This document shows positions 23,860-31,305 of a DNA stretch of 64,000 bases, in pieces; positions within the stretch are counted from its first letter, which is position 1; each line of letters starts with the position of its first letter. The DNA comes from Verrucomicrobium sp. GAS474 (GTDB lineage: Bacteria > Verrucomicrobiota > Verrucomicrobiia > Methylacidiphilales > GAS474): positions 1,984,001 to 2,048,000 of the forward strand of contig NZ_LT629781.1 of the NCBI RefSeq assembly GCF_900105685.1, written 5' to 3'. The position numbers were made by a program, and so were the translations under genes. The notes under the pieces were generated by a model. The model made no database searches. It was not told the origin of the DNA and saw nothing but the letters and a program-made list of their open reading frames with translations.

Positions 23860-26601
23860 GTGAAATCTCTCCCCCGTTCCGTGAAAATCGTCGCCTTCGG
23901 TCTCACTCTCGCCCTGGGGTCGGGGCTCCCCGGCGCGGCGCGGGCCGACGATGCCCAGGCGGCCCAGGCGGACTGGCAGCCGTGCGGCTGGGGCGGCGGC
24001 GGCTTCTTCTATTCGGCCGTCTTCCATCCGACGCGCGACGGCGTGATCTACATGGGCGGCGACGTCAATGGCACCTACCGGACCGACGACCACGGCCTCC
24101 ACTGGAAGATCATCAACAACGGGCTCATCGACCACGGGGTCTTCTCCCTCGCCGTCGACCGGACGAATCCCGACACCGTCTATGCCGCGACCGAGGGCGG
24201 CCTCTGCAAGAGCGTCGACCAGGGGGAGCATTGGCAGCTCCTTCCCCAGACGGGAAAGAAGGATCTCCACATCACCGGCGAGAAGGGAAAGAGCTTCCGC
24301 AGCGTCGCCGTCGATCCGACGAACGGGAACAACGTCTATGCGGGGACGCCCCTCGGCAAGGTCTACAAGAGCGCCGACGGCGGCCAGAGCTGGAACGTCG
24401 CCTACACCGTCCCCGTCGCCGCCGCCCCGCCCGGCACCCTCCGGGGCCAGTTCGGCAAGGCGAGCGGCGGCGCCTACGGCGGGTTCTGGTTCCAGATGAA
24501 GTATCCCGACGGGGCCAACGCCGCCGAGTGCACCGGGATCGGCTTCCGCTTCCAGGCCCAGCCGAACAAGGCGGTGACGCTGCCCCGCACCTGCCTCGTC
24601 ATCGTCCAGACCTCCGCCGGGGTCTCCTACCGGAGCAAGAACCTCCCCGAGATCTTCGGCAGCGCCGAGCCCCAGACCGTCATCCTGAACACCGCCGACT
24701 TCGCCCTCGATCCCGATTACGTCGCGAAGAACCCGGCGAAGGCCGCCACGCTCCCCCCGAAGCCCGATTGGGCGACGGTGAACCGCCTCGACTTTGCCTG
24801 TTCCGGCGCCCTCGACCAGGAGGCCTACGCCGGGGGCTTCAGCACCTTCTTCTACGTCACCCCCGCCGGGCAGACGCCGATCAAGGACTTCACCGTCGAC
24901 AAGGACATCAAGACCTACGCGAACTTCCGCCTCGGCGAGGCGACGGGCGGCCCGGTCTTCACCGTCGCCGTCTCGCCGAAGAATCCCTTGCTGGTCGCCG
25001 CCGCGAGCGCCGACGTCGGCCTCGTCCTCAGCCAGGACGGCGGGACGACGTGGAAGGAACTCGACACGCCGAAGAAGGCCTCCGGGGTGACCTTCGATCC
25101 GTCCGATCCGAACACGCTCTACGGGGCCTTCTTCGGCGACGGCATCTGGCGCTCGACCGACCTGGGCAAGAGCTGGACGAAGCTGACCGAGGGGGTCGCC
25201 GCCGACTTCAACTTCCACGAGGTCGTCGTCGGTCCGCCCCTGCCCGCCTCGGCCCATCCGACCCCTTCCGCCCCGGCCAACGGCAAGGCCCCCGCTCCCC
25301 TTCCGGCGACCTTCTCCGACCTCTACGCCATCGGCGACAAGGCGTGGGCGGGCGGCCTCTACGTCTCGAACGACAACGGGGCGACCTGGAAAAGGATCTC
25401 GGAGCTCCACGTCGACATCGACGCCGATCCGACGATGCAGCGGGTCTTCAGCTCGTCGCCGAAGATGACCACGGCCCTCAGCGCGCCGACGAACCTCACG
25501 ATCAACCCGGCCAAGCCCTCGGAACTCTACATGAGCGCCAACTGGTGGCCCTGCTGGAGCGACGACGGCGGCATGACGTGGCACGAGCGCGACCGGGGGG
25601 CCGACATCACCTGCGTCGCCGACATCCGCTTCGGATCGAACGGAAAGAAGACCTACGTCAGCGCGATGGACGAGGGGACCCTCGTCACCGAGAACGGAGG
25701 CGAGACCTGGCGGCAGCTCTGGCCGCTCAAGTTCACCGCCGACCTCAGCGGCCACGACTGGCGTCTGAACGTCACCTCGGTCAACGGCGTCGACCGGATC
25801 ATCAGCACCGTCACCCCGTGGGACGGGCGGTATCCGAACCGCGTCGTCGTCAGCGAGGACGGCGGCGGCACCTTCAGGGTGACGACCGAGGGACTGCCCA
25901 ATTACCTCCCGCACGAGAACGTCATGTGGGGGACCGGCTATGCCCGGGCGCTGGCCGTCGATCCGAAGAACCCGATGATCGTCTACCTCGGCATCGACGG
26001 CGACGCGACGTCGACCAAGAGCGGGGGCGGCGTCTTCAAGTCGCTCGACGGCGGCCTCACGTGGAAGCAGCTGGCGAACCAGCCGGGCAGCCGCCGCATG
26101 TTCTACGGCCTGGCCGTCGACCCGACCGAATCGAAGCGGATCTATTGGTCGGGCATGGGGATGAAGGGCGGCGTCTACCGGAGCGAGGACGGCGGCGAGA
26201 GCTGGAAGAACGTCCTGCCGAACAACCAATGGTGCTTCAACATCCACGTCGGCCCCGACGGCGCGATCTACGCCCTCGACACGAACGTCTGGCGGAGCGT
26301 CGACCACGGGGAGAACTGGAAGAAGATCACGAACTTCCCGGAGAACTGGGCCGGGATGGGCTTCGACATCGATCCGCAGAATCCGAAGACGATGTGGCTC
26401 TCCCGCGGCACCTGGGACGGCGGCTCCACCGGGGGCGTCTACAAGACCGTCGACGGCGGCGCGACCTGGGACCTCATCACCGGGAACATCCCCTACGTGA
26501 AGCCGATGGTCCTCCGCTTCAATCCGGAGACCCGCGAGCTCTGGGCGGGCGGCGTCGGCATCTACAAGCTGAAGCAGCCGTTGGTCGCCCCTTCCAACTG
26601 A
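23860..26601 (+). CDS. Secreted multi-Asp-box beta-propeller protein with inserted domain, paralogue 2
   Basis: A 913-residue exported protein (GTG start, signal peptide cleaved after ARA near residue 29). It is a paralogue of the 12978 gene: both begin with WGGGGFFYSAVFHPT and share about 13 Asp boxes in the same order. Between the third and fourth boxes (about residues 188-365) this copy alone carries an extra ~180-residue stretch, starting near PPGTLRGQFGKASGGAYGG and ending before TYANFRLGEATGG. Its content (SGALDQEAYAGGFSTFFYV) looks like a jelly-roll carbohydrate-binding domain. The insert explains the length difference from the paralogue (717). Enzyme activity is unproven; GH74-like glycanase or binding protein are both possible. 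Confidence 0.85.
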   Translation: MKSLPRSVKIVAFGLTLALGSGLPGAARADDAQAAQADWQPCGWGGGGFFYSAVFHPTRDGVIYMGGDVNGTYRTDDHGLHWKIINNGLIDHGVFSLAVDRTNPDTVYAATEGGLCKSVDQGEHWQLLPQTGKKDLHITGEKGKSFRSVAVDPTNGNNVYAGTPLGKVYKSADGGQSWNVAYTVPVAAAPPGTLRGQFGKASGGAYGGFWFQMKYPDGANAAECTGIGFRFQAQPNKAVTLPRTCLVIVQTSAGVSYRSKNLPEIFGSAEPQTVILNTADFALDPDYVAKNPAKAATLPPKPDWATVNRLDFACSGALDQEAYAGGFSTFFYVTPAGQTPIKDFTVDKDIKTYANFRLGEATGGPVFTVAVSPKNPLLVAAASADVGLVLSQDGGTTWKELDTPKKASGVTFDPSDPNTLYGAFFGDGIWRSTDLGKSWTKLTEGVAADFNFHEVVVGPPLPASAHPTPSAPANGKAPAPLPATFSDLYAIGDKAWAGGLYVSNDNGATWKRISELHVDIDADPTMQRVFSSSPKMTTALSAPTNLTINPAKPSELYMSANWWPCWSDDGGMTWHERDRGADITCVADIRFGSNGKKTYVSAMDEGTLVTENGGETWRQLWPLKFTADLSGHDWRLNVTSVNGVDRIISTVTPWDGRYPNRVVVSEDGGGTFRVTTEGLPNYLPHENVMWGTGYARALAVDPKNPMIVYLGIDGDATSTKSGGGVFKSLDGGLTWKQLANQPGSRRMFYGLAVDPTESKRIYWSGMGMKGGVYRSEDGGESWKNVLPNNQWCFNIHVGPDGAIYALDTNVWRSVDHGENWKKITNFPENWAGMGFDIDPQNPKTMWLSRGTWDGGSTGGVYKTVDGGATWDLITGNIPYVKPMVLRFNPETRELWAGGVGIYKLKQPLVAPSN

Positions 26602-26625
26602 CGCTTCTTCCCAGTGCTCCCCGCC

Positions 26626-28575
26626 ATGCGCCTCGCCTCCCTCTTCCAGGATCACGCCGTCCTCCAGCGCGATCTCCCGATCCCCGTCTGGGGCAGCGCC
26701 GCTCCCGGCGAGCGGGTCACCGTCACCCTCGCCGGGGAGACGGCCCGGGTCGCCGCCGCCGATGACGGCCGCTGGCTCGTCCGCTTCCGGGCGCGTCCGG
26801 CGGGCGGTCCCTTCGAGCTCGCGGCGGAGTCGGCCTCGGGCCGCGTCGTCGTCCGCGACCTCCTCGTCGGCGAGGTCTGGCTCTGCTCCGGCCAGTCGAA
26901 CATGGAGTGGACGCTGAACCGGTCGAAGCCGTTCGACGAGGTTGCGACGGCGCCGATGCCCGAAGTCCGCCTGCTGACGGTCCAGAATCCCGCCCGCCTG
27001 GTCCGTCAGGCCGAGGTCGTGGGACGCTGGGAGGTCGCGACCCCCGAGGCCCTCGCCGCCTTCTCGGCGGTCGGCTGCTGGTTCGGACGGCGGATCCATG
27101 CGGAGCTCGGCGTCCCCGTCGGCCTCATCTGCACGGCGTGGGGCGGGACCCGTATCCAGGCCTGGATCAGCCGCGAGGCCCTCATGCAGGACCTCCTCGG
27201 CCTCGACGAGATCGCCAAGTTCGAGGGCGAGGTCTTCGATCCGACGCTGCCGCAGAAGGAGACCTACGCGGATTACGCCGATTGGGAGAAGCGGGGCGCG
27301 CCGCAGGACGCCGGGAACCGGGGCCTCGCCGAGGGCTGGGCCGCCCCCGGCTTCGCCGACGGATCGTGGCAGACCATGCCCCTCCCTTCCCGCTGGCAGA
27401 GCCACGGCCATCCCGGGAGCGGCGTCTTCTGGTTCCGCCGCACCGTCGTCGTCCCGCCCGCCTGGCGCGGACGCGATCTCACGCTCCGCCTCGGGATGGT
27501 CGACAAGCACGACGACACCTGGGTGAACGGCGAGCGGGTCGGCGGCCTCTCCTGGGCCGACGGCCCGATGACGTGGGCGACGCCCCGCGTCTATCCCGTT
27601 CCCGCCCGCCTCGTCGCCGCCGACGGGAGCGTCGCCATCGCGGTCCGGGTCCGTTCCCACGTCTATCACGGCGGGATCATCGGAGGGGGGGAGAAGCCGG
27701 GCATGAGCCTCGGCTTGACTCTTCCGCTCCCCGACGAGGAGACCGACGCCACCGACCGCCTCTCCCTCGTCGGGGAGTGGCGCTACACCGTCGAGCAGGA
27801 TTGGGGCCTCGTCATCCCGCCGACGACGGCGTGGGGGGCGGAGGACCAGAACTCCCCCGCCATTCTCTTCGCCAGCCGGGTCGCGCCGCTCCTCCCCTTC
27901 GCGCTGCGCGGCGTCCTCTGGTACCAGGGGGAATCGAACGCCTCGGAGGCGAGGGCCTACCGCCGCCTGATGCGGACGCTGATCGGCGACTGGCGCCGCG
28001 CGTGGGGGCAGGGTGATTTCCCGTTCCTCCAGGTGCAGCTGGCCAATTACATGCCCGCCGCCGCCGAGCCGCTCGCGAGCGAGTGGGCCGAGCTGCGCGA
28101 GGCCCAGGCGATGGCCCTCGCCGAGCCGCGCACCGGCCTCGCCGTGGCGATCGACGTCGGCGACGCGGGCGACATCCACCCGCTCGACAAGCGGACCGTC
28201 GGCCTCCGGCTGGCCGCGTGGGCCTTGGCCGAGACCTACGGACGGGGCGGCCTCCCCTCCGGCCCGATCTACGCCGATCACGCCGTCGAATCCCGCGCCA
28301 CCGGGGAGCCCGCCCGGCTGCGGGTCCGCTTCCGCCATGCGGCGGGGCTGCGGACGCGGGACGGCGGCGCGCCCCGACACGTCGCCCTCTGCGGCGGCGA
28401 CGGGATCTTCGTCTGGGCCGAGGCCGCGATCGAGGGCGAGAGCCTCGTCGCCTGGCACCCGGAGATCGCCGTCCCCCGGGCCCTCCGCTACGCCTGGGCC
28501 GACAACCCGGAAGGCTGCAACCTCGTCAATGCCGCCGACCTCCCCGCCGTTCCCTTCCGCACCGACGCGGAGTAA
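26626..28575 (+). CDS. Sialate O-acetylesterase-like carbohydrate esterase
   Basis: A 649-residue enzyme of the SASA (sialate O-acetylesterase) family. It begins with LFQDHAVLQRDLPIPVWGSA, an Ig-like N-terminal domain. The SGNH-type nucleophile is in CSGQSNMEW (Ser91), WYQGESNA forms the second block, and GDAGDIHPLDK the Asp-His block. Between about residues 240 and 340 sits a galactose-binding sandwich insert (SGVFWFRRTVVVPPAWRGRDL), typical of the family. No signal peptide is visible, so it may act in the cytoplasm or be exported by another route. Substrates of relatives range from sialic acids to acetylated plant polymers. A GTG four codons earlier is an alternative start. It is closely followed by the dehydrogenase gene (19 bp). 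Confidence 0.9.
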   Translation: MRLASLFQDHAVLQRDLPIPVWGSAAPGERVTVTLAGETARVAAADDGRWLVRFRARPAGGPFELAAESASGRVVVRDLLVGEVWLCSGQSNMEWTLNRSKPFDEVATAPMPEVRLLTVQNPARLVRQAEVVGRWEVATPEALAAFSAVGCWFGRRIHAELGVPVGLICTAWGGTRIQAWISREALMQDLLGLDEIAKFEGEVFDPTLPQKETYADYADWEKRGAPQDAGNRGLAEGWAAPGFADGSWQTMPLPSRWQSHGHPGSGVFWFRRTVVVPPAWRGRDLTLRLGMVDKHDDTWVNGERVGGLSWADGPMTWATPRVYPVPARLVAADGSVAIAVRVRSHVYHGGIIGGGEKPGMSLGLTLPLPDEETDATDRLSLVGEWRYTVEQDWGLVIPPTTAWGAEDQNSPAILFASRVAPLLPFALRGVLWYQGESNASEARAYRRLMRTLIGDWRRAWGQGDFPFLQVQLANYMPAAAEPLASEWAELREAQAMALAEPRTGLAVAIDVGDAGDIHPLDKRTVGLRLAAWALAETYGRGGLPSGPIYADHAVESRATGEPARLRVRFRHAAGLRTRDGGAPRHVALCGGDGIFVWAEAAIEGESLVAWHPEIAVPRALRYAWADNPEGCNLVNAADLPAVPFRTDAE

Positions 28576-28594
28576 CTCCCCTTCCTCTTTCCCC

Positions 28595-29620
28595 ATGCAA
28601 ATCAACCAAGTCGTTATTACCGGCAAGCGCGAGGTCTCTCTCCAGTCCTTGACGCTGGAAGAAGGCAACCTCGCACCCAACGAAGTCCTCATCGAATCGG
28701 AGCGGAGCTTCATCAGCGCCGGGACCGAGCTGGCCGGGTATACCGCCACCGATGCCGACGTCTACAAGGAAGGGGCCTGGTGCGCCTACCCGTGGAAGTC
28801 GGGCTACGGCAACGTCGGCCGCGTCCTCGACGCGGGGAACGGTCTCTCCGCCTGGATCGGGAAGCGGGTCTACACGAACGGCCCCCACGCCTCCGTCTTC
28901 CGCTACACGCTCGATCCCATCTACCGGATCATCGCGTCGGTGCCGGAGGGGATTTCCCTCGAGGACGCCGTCGCCGCCCGGATGGCGATGGTGGCCATGT
29001 CGGGCCTCGACAACGCGAAGCCCGGATACGCCCGGTGGGTCGTCGTCATCGGCCTCGGGATGGTCGGCAACCTCGCGGCCCAGTTCTTCCGCCTCACCGG
29101 CGCCCACGTCATCGGCGTCGACCCGAGCGCGCGGCGGCGGCAGGTCGCCCAGGATTGCGGCATCCCCCACGTCCTCTCGGGGACCGAGGAAGAAGTCGCC
29201 GCCGGGGTCGCCGAACTGACCGGCGGCAAGCTCGCCGAGGTCACCGTCGACGCCGTCGGTCACAGCGCCGTCTCCCTCCAGGCCCTCCGCCTCACGGCGC
29301 AGGGCGGGGAAGTCGTCGTCCTCGGCAGCCCCCGCACCGAATTCGCCGGGAACCTCACCGAGGTCTTCCGCACCGCCCACATCCGGTGGATCACGATCAA
29401 GGGGGCGCTCGAATGGTACGCGCCGACCGAATCGCCTCTCGACCACCTGTACACGCAGCAGAAGAAGCTGGCGGCGATCTATTCCTGGATCGCCGACGGA
29501 CGCCTCCGCATCGCCCCGCTCCTGACCCATCTCCTTCCCCCGCAGGAGATCAAGGCGGCCTACGAGGGGTTGCTGAACCAGAAAGAGGATTACGTCGGGG
29601 TGGTGCTGAAGTGGAAGTGA
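28595..29620 (+). CDS. MDR-superfamily zinc-binding-type dehydrogenase lacking zinc ligands
   Basis: A 341-residue medium-chain dehydrogenase/reductase. The GroES-like N-domain includes SFISAGTELAGYTATDADVY, and the Rossmann domain has VVVIGLGMVGNLAAQFFRLTG for NAD(P) binding. The usual GHE and structural four-Cys motifs of zinc alcohol dehydrogenases are not present, so it is probably zinc-independent or uses unusual ligands. This resembles MDR proteins annotated as zinc-binding alcohol dehydrogenases near sugar catabolic genes; the substrate is unknown. It follows the esterase by 19 bp and ends the plus-strand run, with a strong hairpin after its stop. Confidence 0.85.
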   Translation: MQINQVVITGKREVSLQSLTLEEGNLAPNEVLIESERSFISAGTELAGYTATDADVYKEGAWCAYPWKSGYGNVGRVLDAGNGLSAWIGKRVYTNGPHASVFRYTLDPIYRIIASVPEGISLEDAVAARMAMVAMSGLDNAKPGYARWVVVIGLGMVGNLAAQFFRLTGAHVIGVDPSARRRQVAQDCGIPHVLSGTEEEVAAGVAELTGGKLAEVTVDAVGHSAVSLQALRLTAQGGEVVVLGSPRTEFAGNLTEVFRTAHIRWITIKGALEWYAPTESPLDHLYTQQKKLAAIYSWIADGRLRIAPLLTHLLPPQEIKAAYEGLLNQKEDYVGVVLKWK

Positions 29621-29641
29621 TTCCCTAAACAGGGTGGTCCC

Positions 29642-29691
29642 TCCCGCCGCCAACCTTCCAAGCCTCCCGCAAGGGACGGAGGGCGGCGGGA
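29642..29691. terminator. Bidirectional terminator-like hairpin at a convergent junction
   Basis: TCCCGCCGCC (29642-29651) and GGCGGCGGGA (29682-29691) form a perfect 10-bp stem around a 30-nt loop. A second, smaller stem ATCCTC/GAGGAT (29710-29727) lies just downstream. The pair sits between the plus-strand dehydrogenase and the minus-strand GH28-like gene. The T-runs are poor, so the terminator role is tentative. Confidence 0.55.
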
Positions 29692-29760
29692 ATATCCTGT
29701 TCCCGCCTTATCCTCGATGCGGAGGATGGCCGCCTTACCTCGTGGGCGCGCCGGCGTAAA

Positions 29761-31164
29761 TCAGCGGAAGACGATGTCGTGGGCGTGGCGGGTGACGAGG
29801 TCGAGGTCGTCGGCGTTGGCGACGTGCCGGCCGCCGAGCTCGAAGTTCTCGAAGACGACCCCGGTGACGGGATGGGCCGCGTCGTGGCCGCAGATGATGC
29901 TCACGGTGTAGCCGTCGTTGTGCTGGCTCTTCAGCGCCCGGACGTTGCGGATGGCGACGTTGCGGACGTGGCCGCGGACGGGATCGGTGTTCCAGCGCGA
30001 CTTCAGGGTGCGGATGTCGATCAGGGTGTCGAAGTGGTGCTCGATGCGGATCGTGTCCCAGGTCACGTTCTCGACGCAGGCGCGGTCGCCGTTGTGGATG
30101 CCGAAGACCGAGCCGAACTCGTGGACGGCGAGGACGTCGATGTTCCGGAAGTGGATGTCGCGGATCACCTCGGTCGTCGTCTCGTAGCCGATCTCCATCG
30201 CGGAGCCACCGTTGATGTTGTAGAAGACCGAGTCGGAGACGACCACGTCCTCCACCGTCCCGGTCCAGGGCTTGATGGCGGGGCTGAGGGGGAGGCGCTC
30301 GTCGGGGCGCGAGGTGTTGGAGAGCGACTTCACGGCGATGTTGTCGTCGCCGTTGTGGAGGCAGCAGCCGGAGATGCGGATCTTCCGGGAGCCGACGATG
30401 TCGATCCCGTCGGAGCTCATCTCGCTGGCGATCTGCCGGAGGCCGTGGACGGAGACGTCGGTGCAGGCCCCGAGGACGAGCATCCATTGGCAGGGGCCGA
30501 GCATGAGGATGTCGTCGACGCGGGCGTTGGTGCAATGGTCGAGGACGATGCCCTTGCGGCGCTCGCCGTCGCCGCGCTCGACCCAATAGCCGCCGTCGAG
30601 GATGCCGTAGCCGCCGATGCGGACGCCGTCGACGTGGTAGGCCCGGATGCTTCCCCGGACGACGGCCCCGGGCTCGATCCAGCAAGTCTCCCCCTCGCGG
30701 AGGTGGATGAGCCCCGCCTCGTGGACGCGGCCCGTCTCGAAGACGCGGACGTCGGGCCCGGTCGGCGTCGCGGGGGCGAAGGGACGGGCGTAGAGATAGA
30801 GGAGGGGCTGTCCGGCGACCTCGATCTGGAGGTTCCGGGGTTCGGGAAGGGTGAAGTGGAGGCGGCGCTCGGAGAGTGTCGTCTCGATCCCGAGGACGAG
30901 GGGGCGGATGAAGAAGGTGCCGGGCTGGGGGGAGCCGGTCATCTCGATCTCGATTTCGACTTCGACGGGGCCGCCGCACTCGAAGGAGGCGTGGTGGGCC
31001 GCCTCGTGATGGAGGACGTCGAGGGGGATGCCGCCGACCCGCACGCGGAAGACGGCGGAGCGCCGGAGGGAGGACGGATAGAGATGGGGCTTCGGGGCCG
31101 GGGAGGCCTTGGCGACGGTCCCGGAGAGGGAGGGAACCGGGGGTTCGCAGGTGCGACTGGTCAT
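29761..31164 (-). CDS. GH28-like right-handed beta-helix glycoside hydrolase, cytoplasmic
   Basis: A 467-residue protein. The N-terminal ~130 residues form a beta-sandwich-like domain; the remainder is a parallel beta-helix with GH28-type motifs: SSDGIDIVGSRKI (Asp252, Asp255) and HNGDDNIAVKS (Asp273, Asp274). The GH28 'GHG' position appears as NINGGSAMEIG, so the usual His is missing and the enzyme may be a variant polygalacturonase-like hydrolase or have another substrate. No signal peptide follows the ATG at 31164. The promoter region holds a palindrome (31231-31244), and the chimeric regulator gene lies immediately upstream in the same orientation. It is probably part of a pectin/rhamnogalacturonan module with the GH78-like gene. 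Confidence 0.8.
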   Translation of the reverse strand: MTSRTCEPPVPSLSGTVAKASPAPKPHLYPSSLRRSAVFRVRVGGIPLDVLHHEAAHHASFECGGPVEVEIEIEMTGSPQPGTFFIRPLVLGIETTLSERRLHFTLPEPRNLQIEVAGQPLLYLYARPFAPATPTGPDVRVFETGRVHEAGLIHLREGETCWIEPGAVVRGSIRAYHVDGVRIGGYGILDGGYWVERGDGERRKGIVLDHCTNARVDDILMLGPCQWMLVLGACTDVSVHGLRQIASEMSSDGIDIVGSRKIRISGCCLHNGDDNIAVKSLSNTSRPDERLPLSPAIKPWTGTVEDVVVSDSVFYNINGGSAMEIGYETTTEVIRDIHFRNIDVLAVHEFGSVFGIHNGDRACVENVTWDTIRIEHHFDTLIDIRTLKSRWNTDPVRGHVRNVAIRNVRALKSQHNDGYTVSIICGHDAAHPVTGVVFENFELGGRHVANADDLDLVTRHAHDIVFR

Positions 31165-31230
31165 GCTCCGATGGTCCCGCGCGGGGAGCCGCTTGGAAAA
31201 ACCTAACTGCCCGGCGGGAGGCGATTCACA

Positions 31231-31244
31231 TTGAAATGTTTCAA
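31231..31244. promoter_or_regulatory. Candidate operator upstream of the GH28-like gene
   Basis: TTGAAA-TG-TTTCAA is a perfect 6-2-6 inverted repeat 67 bp from the GH28-like start and 62 bp beyond the stop of the regulator gene. Its size and symmetry suit a GntR- or LacI-type repressor. The neighbouring chimeric regulator is the obvious candidate, but no binding data exist. Confidence 0.5.
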
Positions 31245-31305
31245 CATCCCGACGGCCTTCCGGCGGTGTGCCCAATGAGGCGCGGAAAACGGGAGGAAGA
31301 GCCGC

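Noticed and set aside
23776-28749. A 1657-codon minus-strand open frame opposite the propeller, esterase and dehydrogenase genes
   Set aside because: It crosses several well-supported plus-strand genes and its translation is Gly/Asp/Val/Arg-rich without motifs; a composition shadow.
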